In this document: one piece after another, positions 7,482-15,885 of the stretch
Numbering within the stretch: position 1 is the stretch's first letter
Layout of the letters: each line of letters begins with the position of its first letter
Origin: Mageeibacillus sp. UBA6976
GTDB taxonomy: Bacteria; Bacillota; Clostridia; Saccharofermentanales; Saccharofermentanaceae
Assembly: GCA_002450155.1 (NCBI GenBank)
Contig: DJYO01000021.1
Span: 1 to 64,000 of the forward strand
Reading direction: 5' to 3'
Length of the DNA stretch: 64,000 bases
Translations under genes and position numbers: made by a program
The notes under the pieces: generated by a model
The model's input: only the letters and a program-made list of their open reading frames with translations
Database searches by the model: none
What the model was told of the DNA's origin: nothing

Positions 7482-10400
7482 TTATGCTTCTGTAGCCTTC
7501 TTAACATAAGAAGCGTAACGCTCTCTGCTGTCCTTATAGCATCTGTTGAAGAGGTCATCAACGATCTCTGCATCATACTTCTTGTAAAGAGTGTTGTAAC
7601 GTACTTCACCCTTAAGGAATTCGAAGAAGTCGCCCTTAGGCTCCTTGGAGTCTAATGTGAACGGATTCTTGCCTTCTGATGCGAGAGTCGGGTTGAATCT
7701 GAAGAGGTGCCAGTAACCGCACTCTACAGCCTGCTTCTCTCTGATCTGAGCCATCTTGAGGCCGCCCTTGATACCATGGTTGATACAAGGAGCATAGCAG
7801 ATGACGAGGGAAGGTCCGTGGTAAGCTTCAGCCTCGGAGAATGCCTTGATTACCTGGTTCTTGTCAGAGCCCATAGCAACCTGAGCAACGTAAACGTAGC
7901 CGTAGCTCATAGCCATCATACCGAGATCCTTCTTCTTAACGTGCTTACCACCTGCAGCGAACTGAGCAACAGCACCCTGAGGTGTGGACTTGGAAGCCTG
8001 TCCGCCTGTGTTGGAGTAAACCTCTGTATCGAGTACGAGAACGTTAACATCCTCACCTGTAGCGAGAACATGGTCAAGTCCGCCGTAACCGATATCGTAA
8101 GCCCAGCCGTCACCACCGATGATCCACTGAGATCTCTTGATGAAGAAGTCCTCATACTCGAGAGCCTTCTTAGCGGCATCAGAACCTTCAGCCTTGAGTT
8201 CAGCAGCGAGCTTGTCAGAGATCTCACGTGTATTCTCAGCAGAGTTATAACCGTCGATCCAAGCCTGAGCAGCTTCCTTGAGTGATTCAGAAGATGTAGC
8301 AGCAACTGTCTCTTCAACCAGGAGCTTAGCTCTTGATCTGAGCTGCTTATAGCCGAGGTACATACCAAGACCGTGCTCAGCGTTATCCTCGAAGAGTGAG
8401 TTAGCCCATGCAGGACCATAGCCCTGAGCATTTGTTGTATAAGGCATAGAAGGAGCAGAACCACCCCAGATCGAAGAACAACCTGTAGCATTGGAGATCT
8501 GCATTCTGTCACCGAAGAGCTGTGTTAAGAGCTTAGCATAAGGTGTCTCACCGCAGCCTGCGCATGCGCCGGAGAATTCGAGGAGCGGCTGCTCGAACTG
8601 TGAACCCTTAACCGTAGCCTTAGCCATCGGGTTAGCCTTAGGTGTAAGAGCTACGCAGTAATCCCAGTTCTCAGCTTCCTTGAGGTTATCCTTGAGAGGT
8701 ACCATTGTGATAGCCTTCTCCTTAGCGATACAAGACTCTACGCAGATACCGCAGGAGAGGCAGTCCATAGCAGATACCTGGATCCTGAACTTCATGTTGT
8801 CGTAAGGCTTCATGCCCTGCTTTGTCTCGAAAGGAGCATTTGCTGCCTCTTCCTCTGTAAGGAGGAACGGACGGATAGCTGCATGAGGGCAAACGATGGA
8901 GCACTGGTTACACTGGATACACTTGGAAGCATCCCAAACAGGGATATCTACTGCTGTACCACGCTTCTCGTAAGCTGCAGTGCCCTGAGGGAAAGTACCA
9001 TCTTCCATACCCTTGAATGTGGATACAGGGAGAGAGTTACCTTCCTGTCTGTTCATTACGTTAACAACCTTCTCGATGAACTCAGGAACAGCCTTCTTCT
9101 CTACAGGCTTATCCTCAGCTGTCTTCCAGGAATCAGGGATATCGATCTCAACTACTGCATCAACACCTGCGTCGATAGCCTTGTAGTTCATCTGAACGAC
9201 ATCGTCACCCTTCTTACCGTAGGACTTGAGAGCAGCCTTCTTCATGTAGTCAACTGCCTGCTCTACAGGGAGGATGCCGGAGAGCTTGAAGAATGCGGAC
9301 TGGCAGATAGTGTTGATCCTGCCGCCGAGACCGATCTCCTTAGCCTTAGCTACAGCGTCCAGTGTGTAGAACTTGATGTTGTTATTAGCGATATAACGCT
9401 TCATTGAGCCGGGGAGTCTGTCCTCGAGCTCTTCTCTTGTCCACTGAGTATTGAGGAGGAATGTTCCGCCCGGCTTCAGTGTGGAGAGCATATCGTACTC
9501 ATAAACATAAGACTGGTTGTGGCATGCAACGAAGTCAGCCTTGTTGATGAGGTATGTTGAACGGATCGGTGTAGTACCGAATCTTAAGTCAGAGATCGTG
9601 ATACCACCGGACTTCTTGGAGTCATAGGAGAAGTATGCCTGAGCATACATGTCCGTGTGGTCACCGATGATCTTGATGGAGTTCTTGTTGGCACCAACTG
9701 TACCATCTGCGCCGAGGCCCCAGAATCTGGCCTGTACTGTGCCCTCGCCTGCAACTTCGATGGACTCGGAGCAGTCAAGTGAGAGGAATGTAACGTCGTC
9801 ATTGATACCGATGGTGAATCTTTCCTTAGGTGCATCCTTCTTGAGTTCCTTAAATACTGCAAGTACGCACTCAGGTGTTGTATCCTTGGAACCCATACCG
9901 TAACGGCCGCCGATGAGCTTAGGAGCATTCTTGCCAACATAAGCTGCAGCAACGTCGAGGAAAAGAGGCTCTGCGTAAGAACCGGGCTCCTTTGTTCTGT
10001 CTAAGACTGCGATAGCCTTAGCTGTAGAAGGGATTGCCTCGAGGAGCTTATCTGCAACGAAAGGACGATAGAGGTGAACCTTGACCATACCTACCTTCTC
10101 GCCGTGAGCGTTGAGGAAGTCGATAACTTCTTCAGCTGTCTCGCAGACAGAACCCATTGCAATGATAACGCGGTCAGCATCCTCAGCACCATAGTAGTTA
10201 TAGAGCTTATAGTCTGTGCCACGGATCTCGTTGATCTTATCCATGTAGTACTGAACCTGATCAGGTACTGCAAGATAGAAGGGGTTAGCAGCCTCTCTGC
10301 CCTGGAAGTAGATATCAGGGTTCTGAGCTGTACCACGGAGTGTCGGGTGGTTAGGAGAGAGTGATCTCTTACGGAATTCCTTAAGAGCATCGTAATCTAC

Positions 10401-10985
10401 GAGAGAACCGAGTGTCTCATAGTCGATAACCTCGATCTTCTGGATCTCGTGTGATGTACGGAAACCATCGAAGAAGTGGAGGAAAGGAACTCTTGTTCTG
10501 ATAGTTGTAAGGTGTGCTACTGCTGCAAGGTCAGCTACTTCCTGAACGGAGTTAGAGCAGAGCATAGCGAAACCTGTCTGGCGGCAGGCATAAACGTCTG
10601 CATGATCGCCGAAGATGTTGAGTGCGTGAGCAGCAAGAGCTCTTGCGGAAACATGGAATACGCAAGGGAGGAGCTCGCCTGCGATCTTATACATGTTAGG
10701 AATCATCAGAAGGAGACCCTGAGATGCTGTATAAGTTGTTGTCAATGCACCTGTTGCGAGTGAACCGTGAACTGCGCCTGATGCGCCGCCCTCTGATTCC
10801 ATCTCTACGATGTTGACGGTCTGTCCGAAAATGTTCTTTCTTCCCTGCTGTGCCCACTGATCTGTGTGGTCAGCCATAGGGGATGACGGTGTGATAGGGT
10901 AGATTGCAGCGTTCTCAGTAAATGCATACGAAGTATAAGCCGCAGCCTCGTTACCGTCCATGGTCTTTTTTGTCAATTCTGCCAT
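7482..10985 (-). CDS. nifJ: Pyruvate:ferredoxin (flavodoxin) oxidoreductase
   Basis: This 1167-residue single-chain enzyme oxidises pyruvate with CoA to acetyl-CoA and CO2, reducing ferredoxin; it is a core step of anaerobic fermentation. Domain order is standard: pyrimidine-binding N-terminus (AYTSYAFTENAAIYPITPSSPM), gamma and delta parts, two [4Fe-4S] motifs near residues 685-750 (CIQCNQCSIVCP, CLSCGICVESC), and the thiamine-diphosphate domain with GACAGCGETPYAKL and GDGWAYDIGYGGLDH. Length matches the family (about 1170). AAGGAGATCC precedes the ATG. It is monocistronic with its own terminator. The enzyme is oxygen-sensitive, which fits a strict anaerobe. Confidence 0.97.
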   Translation of the reverse strand: MAELTKKTMDGNEAAAYTSYAFTENAAIYPITPSSPMADHTDQWAQQGRKNIFGQTVNIVEMESEGGASGAVHGSLATGALTTTYTASQGLLLMIPNMYKIAGELLPCVFHVSARALAAHALNIFGDHADVYACRQTGFAMLCSNSVQEVADLAAVAHLTTIRTRVPFLHFFDGFRTSHEIQKIEVIDYETLGSLVDYDALKEFRKRSLSPNHPTLRGTAQNPDIYFQGREAANPFYLAVPDQVQYYMDKINEIRGTDYKLYNYYGAEDADRVIIAMGSVCETAEEVIDFLNAHGEKVGMVKVHLYRPFVADKLLEAIPSTAKAIAVLDRTKEPGSYAEPLFLDVAAAYVGKNAPKLIGGRYGMGSKDTTPECVLAVFKELKKDAPKERFTIGINDDVTFLSLDCSESIEVAGEGTVQARFWGLGADGTVGANKNSIKIIGDHTDMYAQAYFSYDSKKSGGITISDLRFGTTPIRSTYLINKADFVACHNQSYVYEYDMLSTLKPGGTFLLNTQWTREELEDRLPGSMKRYIANNNIKFYTLDAVAKAKEIGLGGRINTICQSAFFKLSGILPVEQAVDYMKKAALKSYGKKGDDVVQMNYKAIDAGVDAVVEIDIPDSWKTAEDKPVEKKAVPEFIEKVVNVMNRQEGNSLPVSTFKGMEDGTFPQGTAAYEKRGTAVDIPVWDASKCIQCNQCSIVCPHAAIRPFLLTEEEAANAPFETKQGMKPYDNMKFRIQVSAMDCLSCGICVESCIAKEKAITMVPLKDNLKEAENWDYCVALTPKANPMAKATVKGSQFEQPLLEFSGACAGCGETPYAKLLTQLFGDRMQISNATGCSSIWGGSAPSMPYTTNAQGYGPAWANSLFEDNAEHGLGMYLGYKQLRSRAKLLVEETVAATSSESLKEAAQAWIDGYNSAENTREISDKLAAELKAEGSDAAKKALEYEDFFIKRSQWIIGGDGWAYDIGYGGLDHVLATGEDVNVLVLDTEVYSNTGGQASKSTPQGAVAQFAAGGKHVKKKDLGMMAMSYGYVYVAQVAMGSDKNQVIKAFSEAEAYHGPSLVICYAPCINHGIKGGLKMAQIREKQAVECGYWHLFRFNPTLASEGKNPFTLDSKEPKGDFFEFLKGEVRYNTLYKKYDAEIVDDLFNRCYKDSRERYASYVKKATEA

Positions 10986-11015
10986 AAGACTGGATCTCCT
11001 TAATGTGAAAATTTA

Positions 11016-11075
11016 TGGTTGAGATTCAACCACATACAAAACAAGACAATTATAAACCAATTTATTAATATGTGG
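11016..11075 (-). promoter_or_regulatory. Putative nifJ promoter region with nested inverted repeats
   Basis: On the minus strand a TATAAT lies at 11049-11054, without a convincing -35 box. It is flanked by the inverted pair CCACATA (11030-11036) / TATGTGG (11069-11075). A second small palindrome, TGGTTGA / TCAACCA (11016-11032), lies nearer the gene. These could be a regulator site or leader hairpin; no known operator is recognised. Confidence 0.35.
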
Positions 11076-11106
11076 GGGCAGAAAACAAATAATTTTCAGT
11101 TTGTTT

Positions 11107-11140
11107 TTCATTAAAAAAAGCTCGGAAAGTACCGAGCTTT
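11107..11140 (-). terminator. Rho-independent terminator of the VanW gene
   Basis: The stem AAAGCTCGG / CCGAGCTTT (11117-11125 with 11132-11140) has a six-base loop. Read on the minus strand, it is followed by TTTTTTTAATG, about 30 bases past the stop codon. Confidence 0.88.
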
Positions 11141-11168
11141 TTGAGTTTCCGTTATATGTCGCAAACCT

Positions 11169-13073
11169 TTATGCAGTTCCGCCATCTCCGCCTCCAGCAG
11201 TCGGGTCTGTATTCTCCGGTGGAGTGGTCTGTTCAGGCGTTGTCTCTGGCGGTGCAGTTGTCGATGACTCTGTCGGTGCCGGTGTTGTTTCCGGGGGCTG
11301 CGTCTCTGAAGGTGTTGTTTCAACGGGCTGAGGCATTGTTACCGTACCGGTAGTAGCATCGAAGGGAGCGTGGGAGCCGTCCGGGAGGAGGGTTCCTACT
11401 TCTACCCTCTTGGCGTACATTCTATATACTGTTGTATTGGCTTCTTCCCTCTTGATCTCTGTTCCGTTTGCATCGTACCAGACCTTGTATACGACTGCCG
11501 TAACGCCATCGTGGCCGGCTCTTACCGTATTGGTCTGACCTGCAGGGAGCTCGCCGTTGGGAACGTATTCAGTACCGCTGGTAGGTGTTCTGGATGTGAT
11601 CTCACGCTCAAGTCTTATATACTCACCGTTAGGAAGTCTCTTGCCGTAGATCTCAGCGTGGCATGTGGAATCTGACGGATCCCAGTAAGCGACGATAAAG
11701 ATCTGGAAATCGGTATTGTTCTCGAACTTGAAATCGATAGAACCCCAGTCAACAGTAGCATCGCGCCCTTCGTCAACATAGGAGGAAGGCCAGGCGTGTG
11801 AGGATCTGTCAACGATCTTAAGGTTAGCCATGAGCACGGCATTGTAAAGAGTGGAGCTTACCTGGCAGATTCCGCCGCCTAAACCCTTCTCATACTGACC
11901 GCCTAAGATAACAGTTGCTTCCTTGAAGCCTCTTGCCGGTGTTCTCTCACCTACAACGCCATTGAAGGAGAATACCTCGCCGGGGTTGAGCCTGTAGCCG
12001 TTCATGTACTTGCATGCCTGGCTTACATTGCTGTTACGGTTTGCATTGTTGCTGGTTACCGTCTTGTAAGAAGAGATAAGGCCGAAGTTGGCATTGATGT
12101 ATTCAGATGTAACATTAGGCTGCTCGATCTGGCAGGTGATGTCGACTGTGCCGCTGTATGTAGCACTGTCGATCAGTGCCTTTACCGCATCTGCGGTTGC
12201 AGCGGAATCAACATGGTAGCCTACACTCTCGGGAACAACGTCGAAGGCGTGTGAATCTGTATTGAAGGACTGGATATAAGCATCGCTCATTGAAGTCTCA
12301 AGGGGATCTACGATAGATGAGACGATGGTCTGCAGTCCGTCTGTATTTACTGTGTAAGCCGTGTTGAAAGTCTGACCCTGGACCTTAAGCTGCTGGAACT
12401 TATTGTAGTTATCTGTGAGCTGGAGGTAATCCTCATCTGTAAGAGGCTCTGACTGAGGCCTTGCATATGCAAATGCCTGCTCTACCACCTGAGCGCCGTT
12501 CCAGTTAAGAGCCAGGGAGCTGAGATCCAAGGGGAATGTACGGTCTTCGAGCTTTAATGTGTAGTCGAGTGTTACGGGAGCTTCAGGCTGCTTGGCAGAT
12601 ACAGCTGCAAGGGCCTGATCCTTAGTCATACCCCCTACCGGAACACCGTCTATTACGATACCGTCGTAGAAGACATCCGTATTAAGTTCAGCATAAGCAT
12701 CGTCACAAGTGATCTTCTGCTCTGTGCCGTCTGCCATGGTAACTGTGATCTTATCCTTGAAGAGATTGATAACATCAACATACTTGCCTGTAATGAACAA
12801 TACGCCGCCTGCTATTATCAGGACTGCAAGTACGGATACAAGGATAGCAGGAGCCCTGCTCTTGCCCTTGGCTTTGGATGTTTTCTTGGAAGAAGGCGCT
12901 GAAGTCTTCTTTGTAGAAGTCTTGGCCTTCGGTTTGGTATTTGATGCACCGAGCGCACTATAATCAAATTCAACAGGTGAATGCGGAGTTGACTGCCTTA
13001 CCTGGGAACCGCTCCTTACAGCCGGCACCTGTCTTGATCTGTTCGCATTGGAATTTCCACTTGTTTTCTTCAT
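11169..13073 (-). CDS. VanW family surface protein with peptidoglycan-binding-like domain
   Basis: A 634-residue protein. The basic, serine/lysine-rich cytoplasmic N-terminus (about 1-75) precedes one membrane segment (about 76-96). Next comes a region like the putative peptidoglycan-binding domain often paired with VanW (about 140-330), then a VanW domain with LGGGICQVSSTLYNAVL near residue 410. A beta-rich stretch follows. The last 55 residues are almost only Thr, Pro, Glu and Ser, with a glycine-rich end and no LPXTG anchor. VanW was named from vancomycin-resistance clusters, but its biochemistry is unsettled; no resistance genes are near. AGGGG precedes the ATG. Likely an exported wall-associated protein. 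Confidence 0.85.
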   Translation of the reverse strand: MKKTSGNSNANRSRQVPAVRSGSQVRQSTPHSPVEFDYSALGASNTKPKAKTSTKKTSAPSSKKTSKAKGKSRAPAILVSVLAVLIIAGGVLFITGKYVDVINLFKDKITVTMADGTEQKITCDDAYAELNTDVFYDGIVIDGVPVGGMTKDQALAAVSAKQPEAPVTLDYTLKLEDRTFPLDLSSLALNWNGAQVVEQAFAYARPQSEPLTDEDYLQLTDNYNKFQQLKVQGQTFNTAYTVNTDGLQTIVSSIVDPLETSMSDAYIQSFNTDSHAFDVVPESVGYHVDSAATADAVKALIDSATYSGTVDITCQIEQPNVTSEYINANFGLISSYKTVTSNNANRNSNVSQACKYMNGYRLNPGEVFSFNGVVGERTPARGFKEATVILGGQYEKGLGGGICQVSSTLYNAVLMANLKIVDRSSHAWPSSYVDEGRDATVDWGSIDFKFENNTDFQIFIVAYWDPSDSTCHAEIYGKRLPNGEYIRLEREITSRTPTSGTEYVPNGELPAGQTNTVRAGHDGVTAVVYKVWYDANGTEIKREEANTTVYRMYAKRVEVGTLLPDGSHAPFDATTGTVTMPQPVETTPSETQPPETTPAPTESSTTAPPETTPEQTTPPENTDPTAGGGDGGTA

Positions 13074-13234
13074 AATTAACCCCTATTTGTCACTACCCGA
13101 ATATCATAAACATCTATGACCAAAACTTCAATTCTTTTAATAAATAAAAGTAGCAAAAAAAGAAAGAATTTATCCCATTTCTATTGTAAGATTTTTACTG
13201 ACCATTATCAAAAAGGAAAAGAAGTGTTACCAAA

Positions 13235-14056
13235 ATGGAATACCGTTATATTCTTGCATCAGATATGGACTTTACTCTCCTTATGCCCGGAGAGGATATC
13301 AGCGAAGAGAACAGCCGCGCCATAAGAGCTCTTATGGATAACAAAGTGGCATTTACGATCGCGACGGGAAGATCTTCTTTTCTCGTAGGTAAATTTGCCG
13401 AAAGATTAGGGCTCGATGTCCCCCTTATAACCGGCAACGGCGGCGCTCTCTTTGACAGCAGGACCAGAGAGGACATCTACTCGGCAGATTTCCCCGAAGA
13501 TAAGCTGAGGCAGGTCCTTGGCAAGGTATTGAAAGGCAATGTCAATGCAGCCCTTTATTCCACTACCGGCATATATTTTACTCCGGAATCCACAAGGAGA
13601 TTCTTCTGCGAGGACTATAACAGGGATGTTCCTGACAGCAAGAAGGCTCCCCTCTTTGACATAGACAGGGATTTTCTTAAGCAGGATAAGATCCCCACGT
13701 TTAACAAGTTTCTTCTGATAGATCCTCCGGAAGATCTAGCTCTGGAATTAAGATCTGACCCGGATCTAAGCATAGTATCCTCCGGCCCTTCTTTCTACGA
13801 CATAATGGCAAAGGGCGTATCCAAGGGGGGCGCCCTGATGAGGCTCTGCGATATCCTTAATATCCCCCGAGAAAACAGCTTTGCCATAGGCGATTCGGAG
13901 AATGACATCTCCATGCTTGATATGGCAGGCAACGGGATAGCAATGGCAAATGCCGACGACATAACAAAGAAAAGCGCGTCGTATATAACGGCGCGCTGTG
14001 AAGAATTCGGTTTTGCCAAAGCAGTCTACGAATATATCCTGCCCATGGTTACTTGA
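13235..14056 (+). CDS. HAD-superfamily (Cof type) sugar-phosphate phosphatase
   Basis: This 273-residue hydrolase has HAD motif I DMDFTL (about residues 10-15, nucleophile Asp), motif II in FTIATGRS, the motif III lysine in MAKGVSKGGAL and the metal-binding IGDSENDISML near residue 215. The insertion between motifs II and III fits the C2B cap of the Cof family. Typical substrates are sugar phosphates and flavin or nucleotide phosphates; the exact substrate cannot be told. Its end overlaps the convergent phosphohexomutase by eight bases, which hints at, but does not prove, a link to hexose phosphates. Confidence 0.85.
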   Translation: MEYRYILASDMDFTLLMPGEDISEENSRAIRALMDNKVAFTIATGRSSFLVGKFAERLGLDVPLITGNGGALFDSRTREDIYSADFPEDKLRQVLGKVLKGNVNAALYSTTGIYFTPESTRRFFCEDYNRDVPDSKKAPLFDIDRDFLKQDKIPTFNKFLLIDPPEDLALELRSDPDLSIVSSGPSFYDIMAKGVSKGGALMRLCDILNIPRENSFAIGDSENDISMLDMAGNGIAMANADDITKKSASYITARCEEFGFAKAVYEYILPMVT

Positions 14057-15836
14057 GCTTTGCTTCGATGTAACCTGTAACCTCGCTCTTTATAGAAGCA
14101 AGTCTTGAGACAGCTTCATCCTTATCCTGAGCATATGTACCAAAGTAGATCTTGAGCTTGGGCTCTGTGCCGGAAGGTCTTGCGCATGCCCAGTCGATGC
14201 CCTTGTCTCCGCCTAACTCGTAGAGGATAACATTGGACTCGGGAAGAGTTATCTCGGACTTAGATACTCCGTCTTCGGTAAAGTCGTATCTTGTTCCTGT
14301 CTTGTAGTCTCTTACGGCTAATACCGGGATATTTCCAAGAAGCTTTGCAGCCTCGCCTGAGTTCTTGCAGGATTCGAGCTCAGCTCTTAACTCCTTCATG
14401 GCATTCTGTATCTTCTCGATGCCTTCCTTGCCTTCCAATGTCTTGCTTACTGTCTCTTCAACACCGAAGCCGTACTTCTCGTATAAATGATCCAATCTGT
14501 CGACTAAGGTCTCGCCCTTCTCGAAGGAAGCAGCAGCCATATTGCAGATGAGCATGGCAGCAACTACAGCGTCCTTGTCTCTAACGTCAAGACCTGATAA
14601 GTAGCCGTAGCTTTCCTCAAAGCCGAACTGGAAGTGCTTGTCTCCAAACTCGTCAAAGATCTTGATCTTCTCACCGATGAACTTAAATCCTGTGAGGACT
14701 TCCATAAGCTCTACTCCGTAGTGAGCTGCGATCTTACCTGCAAGCTTGGTGGATACGATGGTGGTAACTGCGAAGGAATTATCAGGAAGATTTCCTGCTT
14801 CAGACTTTGCATCGAGGATGTAATCCAGGAGCATGAGACCCATCTGATTACCTGTAAAGCACTTGTACTTACCATCAGCAGTCTTGGCGGCAACACCGAT
14901 CCTGTCTGAATCAGGGTCTGTGCCGAATACGAGAGAAGCATCTGTCTTCTTAGCCAATTCTATAGCCATGGAGAGTGCATCCGGATCCTCAGGATTGGGG
15001 AGCTTTACCGTAGGGAATGCTCCGTCAGGAAGCTCCTGTTCAGGAACGATGTGGATGTTTGTGAATCCGACTCTTTTAAGGATCCTTCTTACAGGCTTGT
15101 TGCCTGAACCATGAAGAGGAGTGTAGACGATGCTCATGTCCTTTTGCTTGTCGATGGCATTCTGATCTACGACGAGACCTGCCAGCATCTCTGTATATGC
15201 CTTGTCGATCTCTTCGCCGAAGAGCTTGACCAGGCCCTTGTCCTTAGCCTCTTCCAAAGACATCTTCTTGATGTCTCTTATGTCTGTTATATCTTCGATC
15301 GCATGGAGGATAACATCAGCTGCTTCAGGAGGTACCTGACCGCCGTCCTCGCCATATACCTTATAGCCGTTGTACTTGGAAGGGTTGTGGGATGCGGTGA
15401 TCATGACACCGGCAAAAGCCTTGAAGTATCTTACTGAGTAAGAGCATACAGGTACCGGACGGAGCTCATCTGACAGAAGGCTGGGGATACCATATGCGGC
15501 AAGTGTCGTTGCTGTTATCTCGGCAAACTCCGGCGAATAATGTCTTGAATCGTAGGAGATAACGACTCCGCGCCTAACAGCCTCTTCGCCGCTGCTCAAA
15601 ATAAACTGGGCAAGTCCTGCAGAAGCCTTGGCAACAGTATAGATATTCATCCTGTTTGTACCGGCACCTAATACTCCTCTGAATCCTGCCGTACCGAATT
15701 CCAGGTTCTTGTAGAATCTGTCTTCGATCTCCTTGTCATTACCCTCTAATCCCTTAAGCTCAGCTCTTGTATCCTCGTCGAAAAAAGGATCCGTAAGCCA
15801 GAACTTATACTCATCCATATAGCTCATGGAAGCCAC
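14049..15836 (-). CDS. Phosphoglucomutase / phosphomannomutase
   Basis: A 595-residue alpha-D-phosphohexomutase interconverting hexose 1- and 6-phosphates. The active-site loop TASHNPSKYNGYKVYG carries the phosphoserine. The metal loop is GTDPDSDRIGV, the sugar-binding loop GFEESYGYLSG, and the phosphate-binding loop ARPSGTEPKLKIYFG near the C-terminus. Length and order fit the long Firmicutes PgcA-type enzymes (about 580 residues) that make glucose 1-phosphate for wall and glycolipid precursors. GGAGGTGG precedes the ATG. It lies beside the YfhO and GT2 glycosylation genes, consistent with supply of activated sugars. Confidence 0.93.
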   Translation of the reverse strand: MASMSYMDEYKFWLTDPFFDEDTRAELKGLEGNDKEIEDRFYKNLEFGTAGFRGVLGAGTNRMNIYTVAKASAGLAQFILSSGEEAVRRGVVISYDSRHYSPEFAEITATTLAAYGIPSLLSDELRPVPVCSYSVRYFKAFAGVMITASHNPSKYNGYKVYGEDGGQVPPEAADVILHAIEDITDIRDIKKMSLEEAKDKGLVKLFGEEIDKAYTEMLAGLVVDQNAIDKQKDMSIVYTPLHGSGNKPVRRILKRVGFTNIHIVPEQELPDGAFPTVKLPNPEDPDALSMAIELAKKTDASLVFGTDPDSDRIGVAAKTADGKYKCFTGNQMGLMLLDYILDAKSEAGNLPDNSFAVTTIVSTKLAGKIAAHYGVELMEVLTGFKFIGEKIKIFDEFGDKHFQFGFEESYGYLSGLDVRDKDAVVAAMLICNMAAASFEKGETLVDRLDHLYEKYGFGVEETVSKTLEGKEGIEKIQNAMKELRAELESCKNSGEAAKLLGNIPVLAVRDYKTGTRYDFTEDGVSKSEITLPESNVILYELGGDKGIDWACARPSGTEPKLKIYFGTYAQDKDEAVSRLASIKSEVTGYIEAKLK

Positions 15837-15885
15837 CTCCGTAAAATTTATCGCATAAATAATATATCAATTATCCTGCCGTGTC

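Noticed and set aside
8883..9407. 174-codon open frame on the plus strand inside nifJ
   Set aside because: Antisense to the iron-sulfur region of nifJ, with no independent support.
11169..13073. Vancomycin resistance cluster
   Set aside because: VanW family membership alone does not mean resistance; no vanH, vanA-type ligase, vanX or vanRS genes are nearby.
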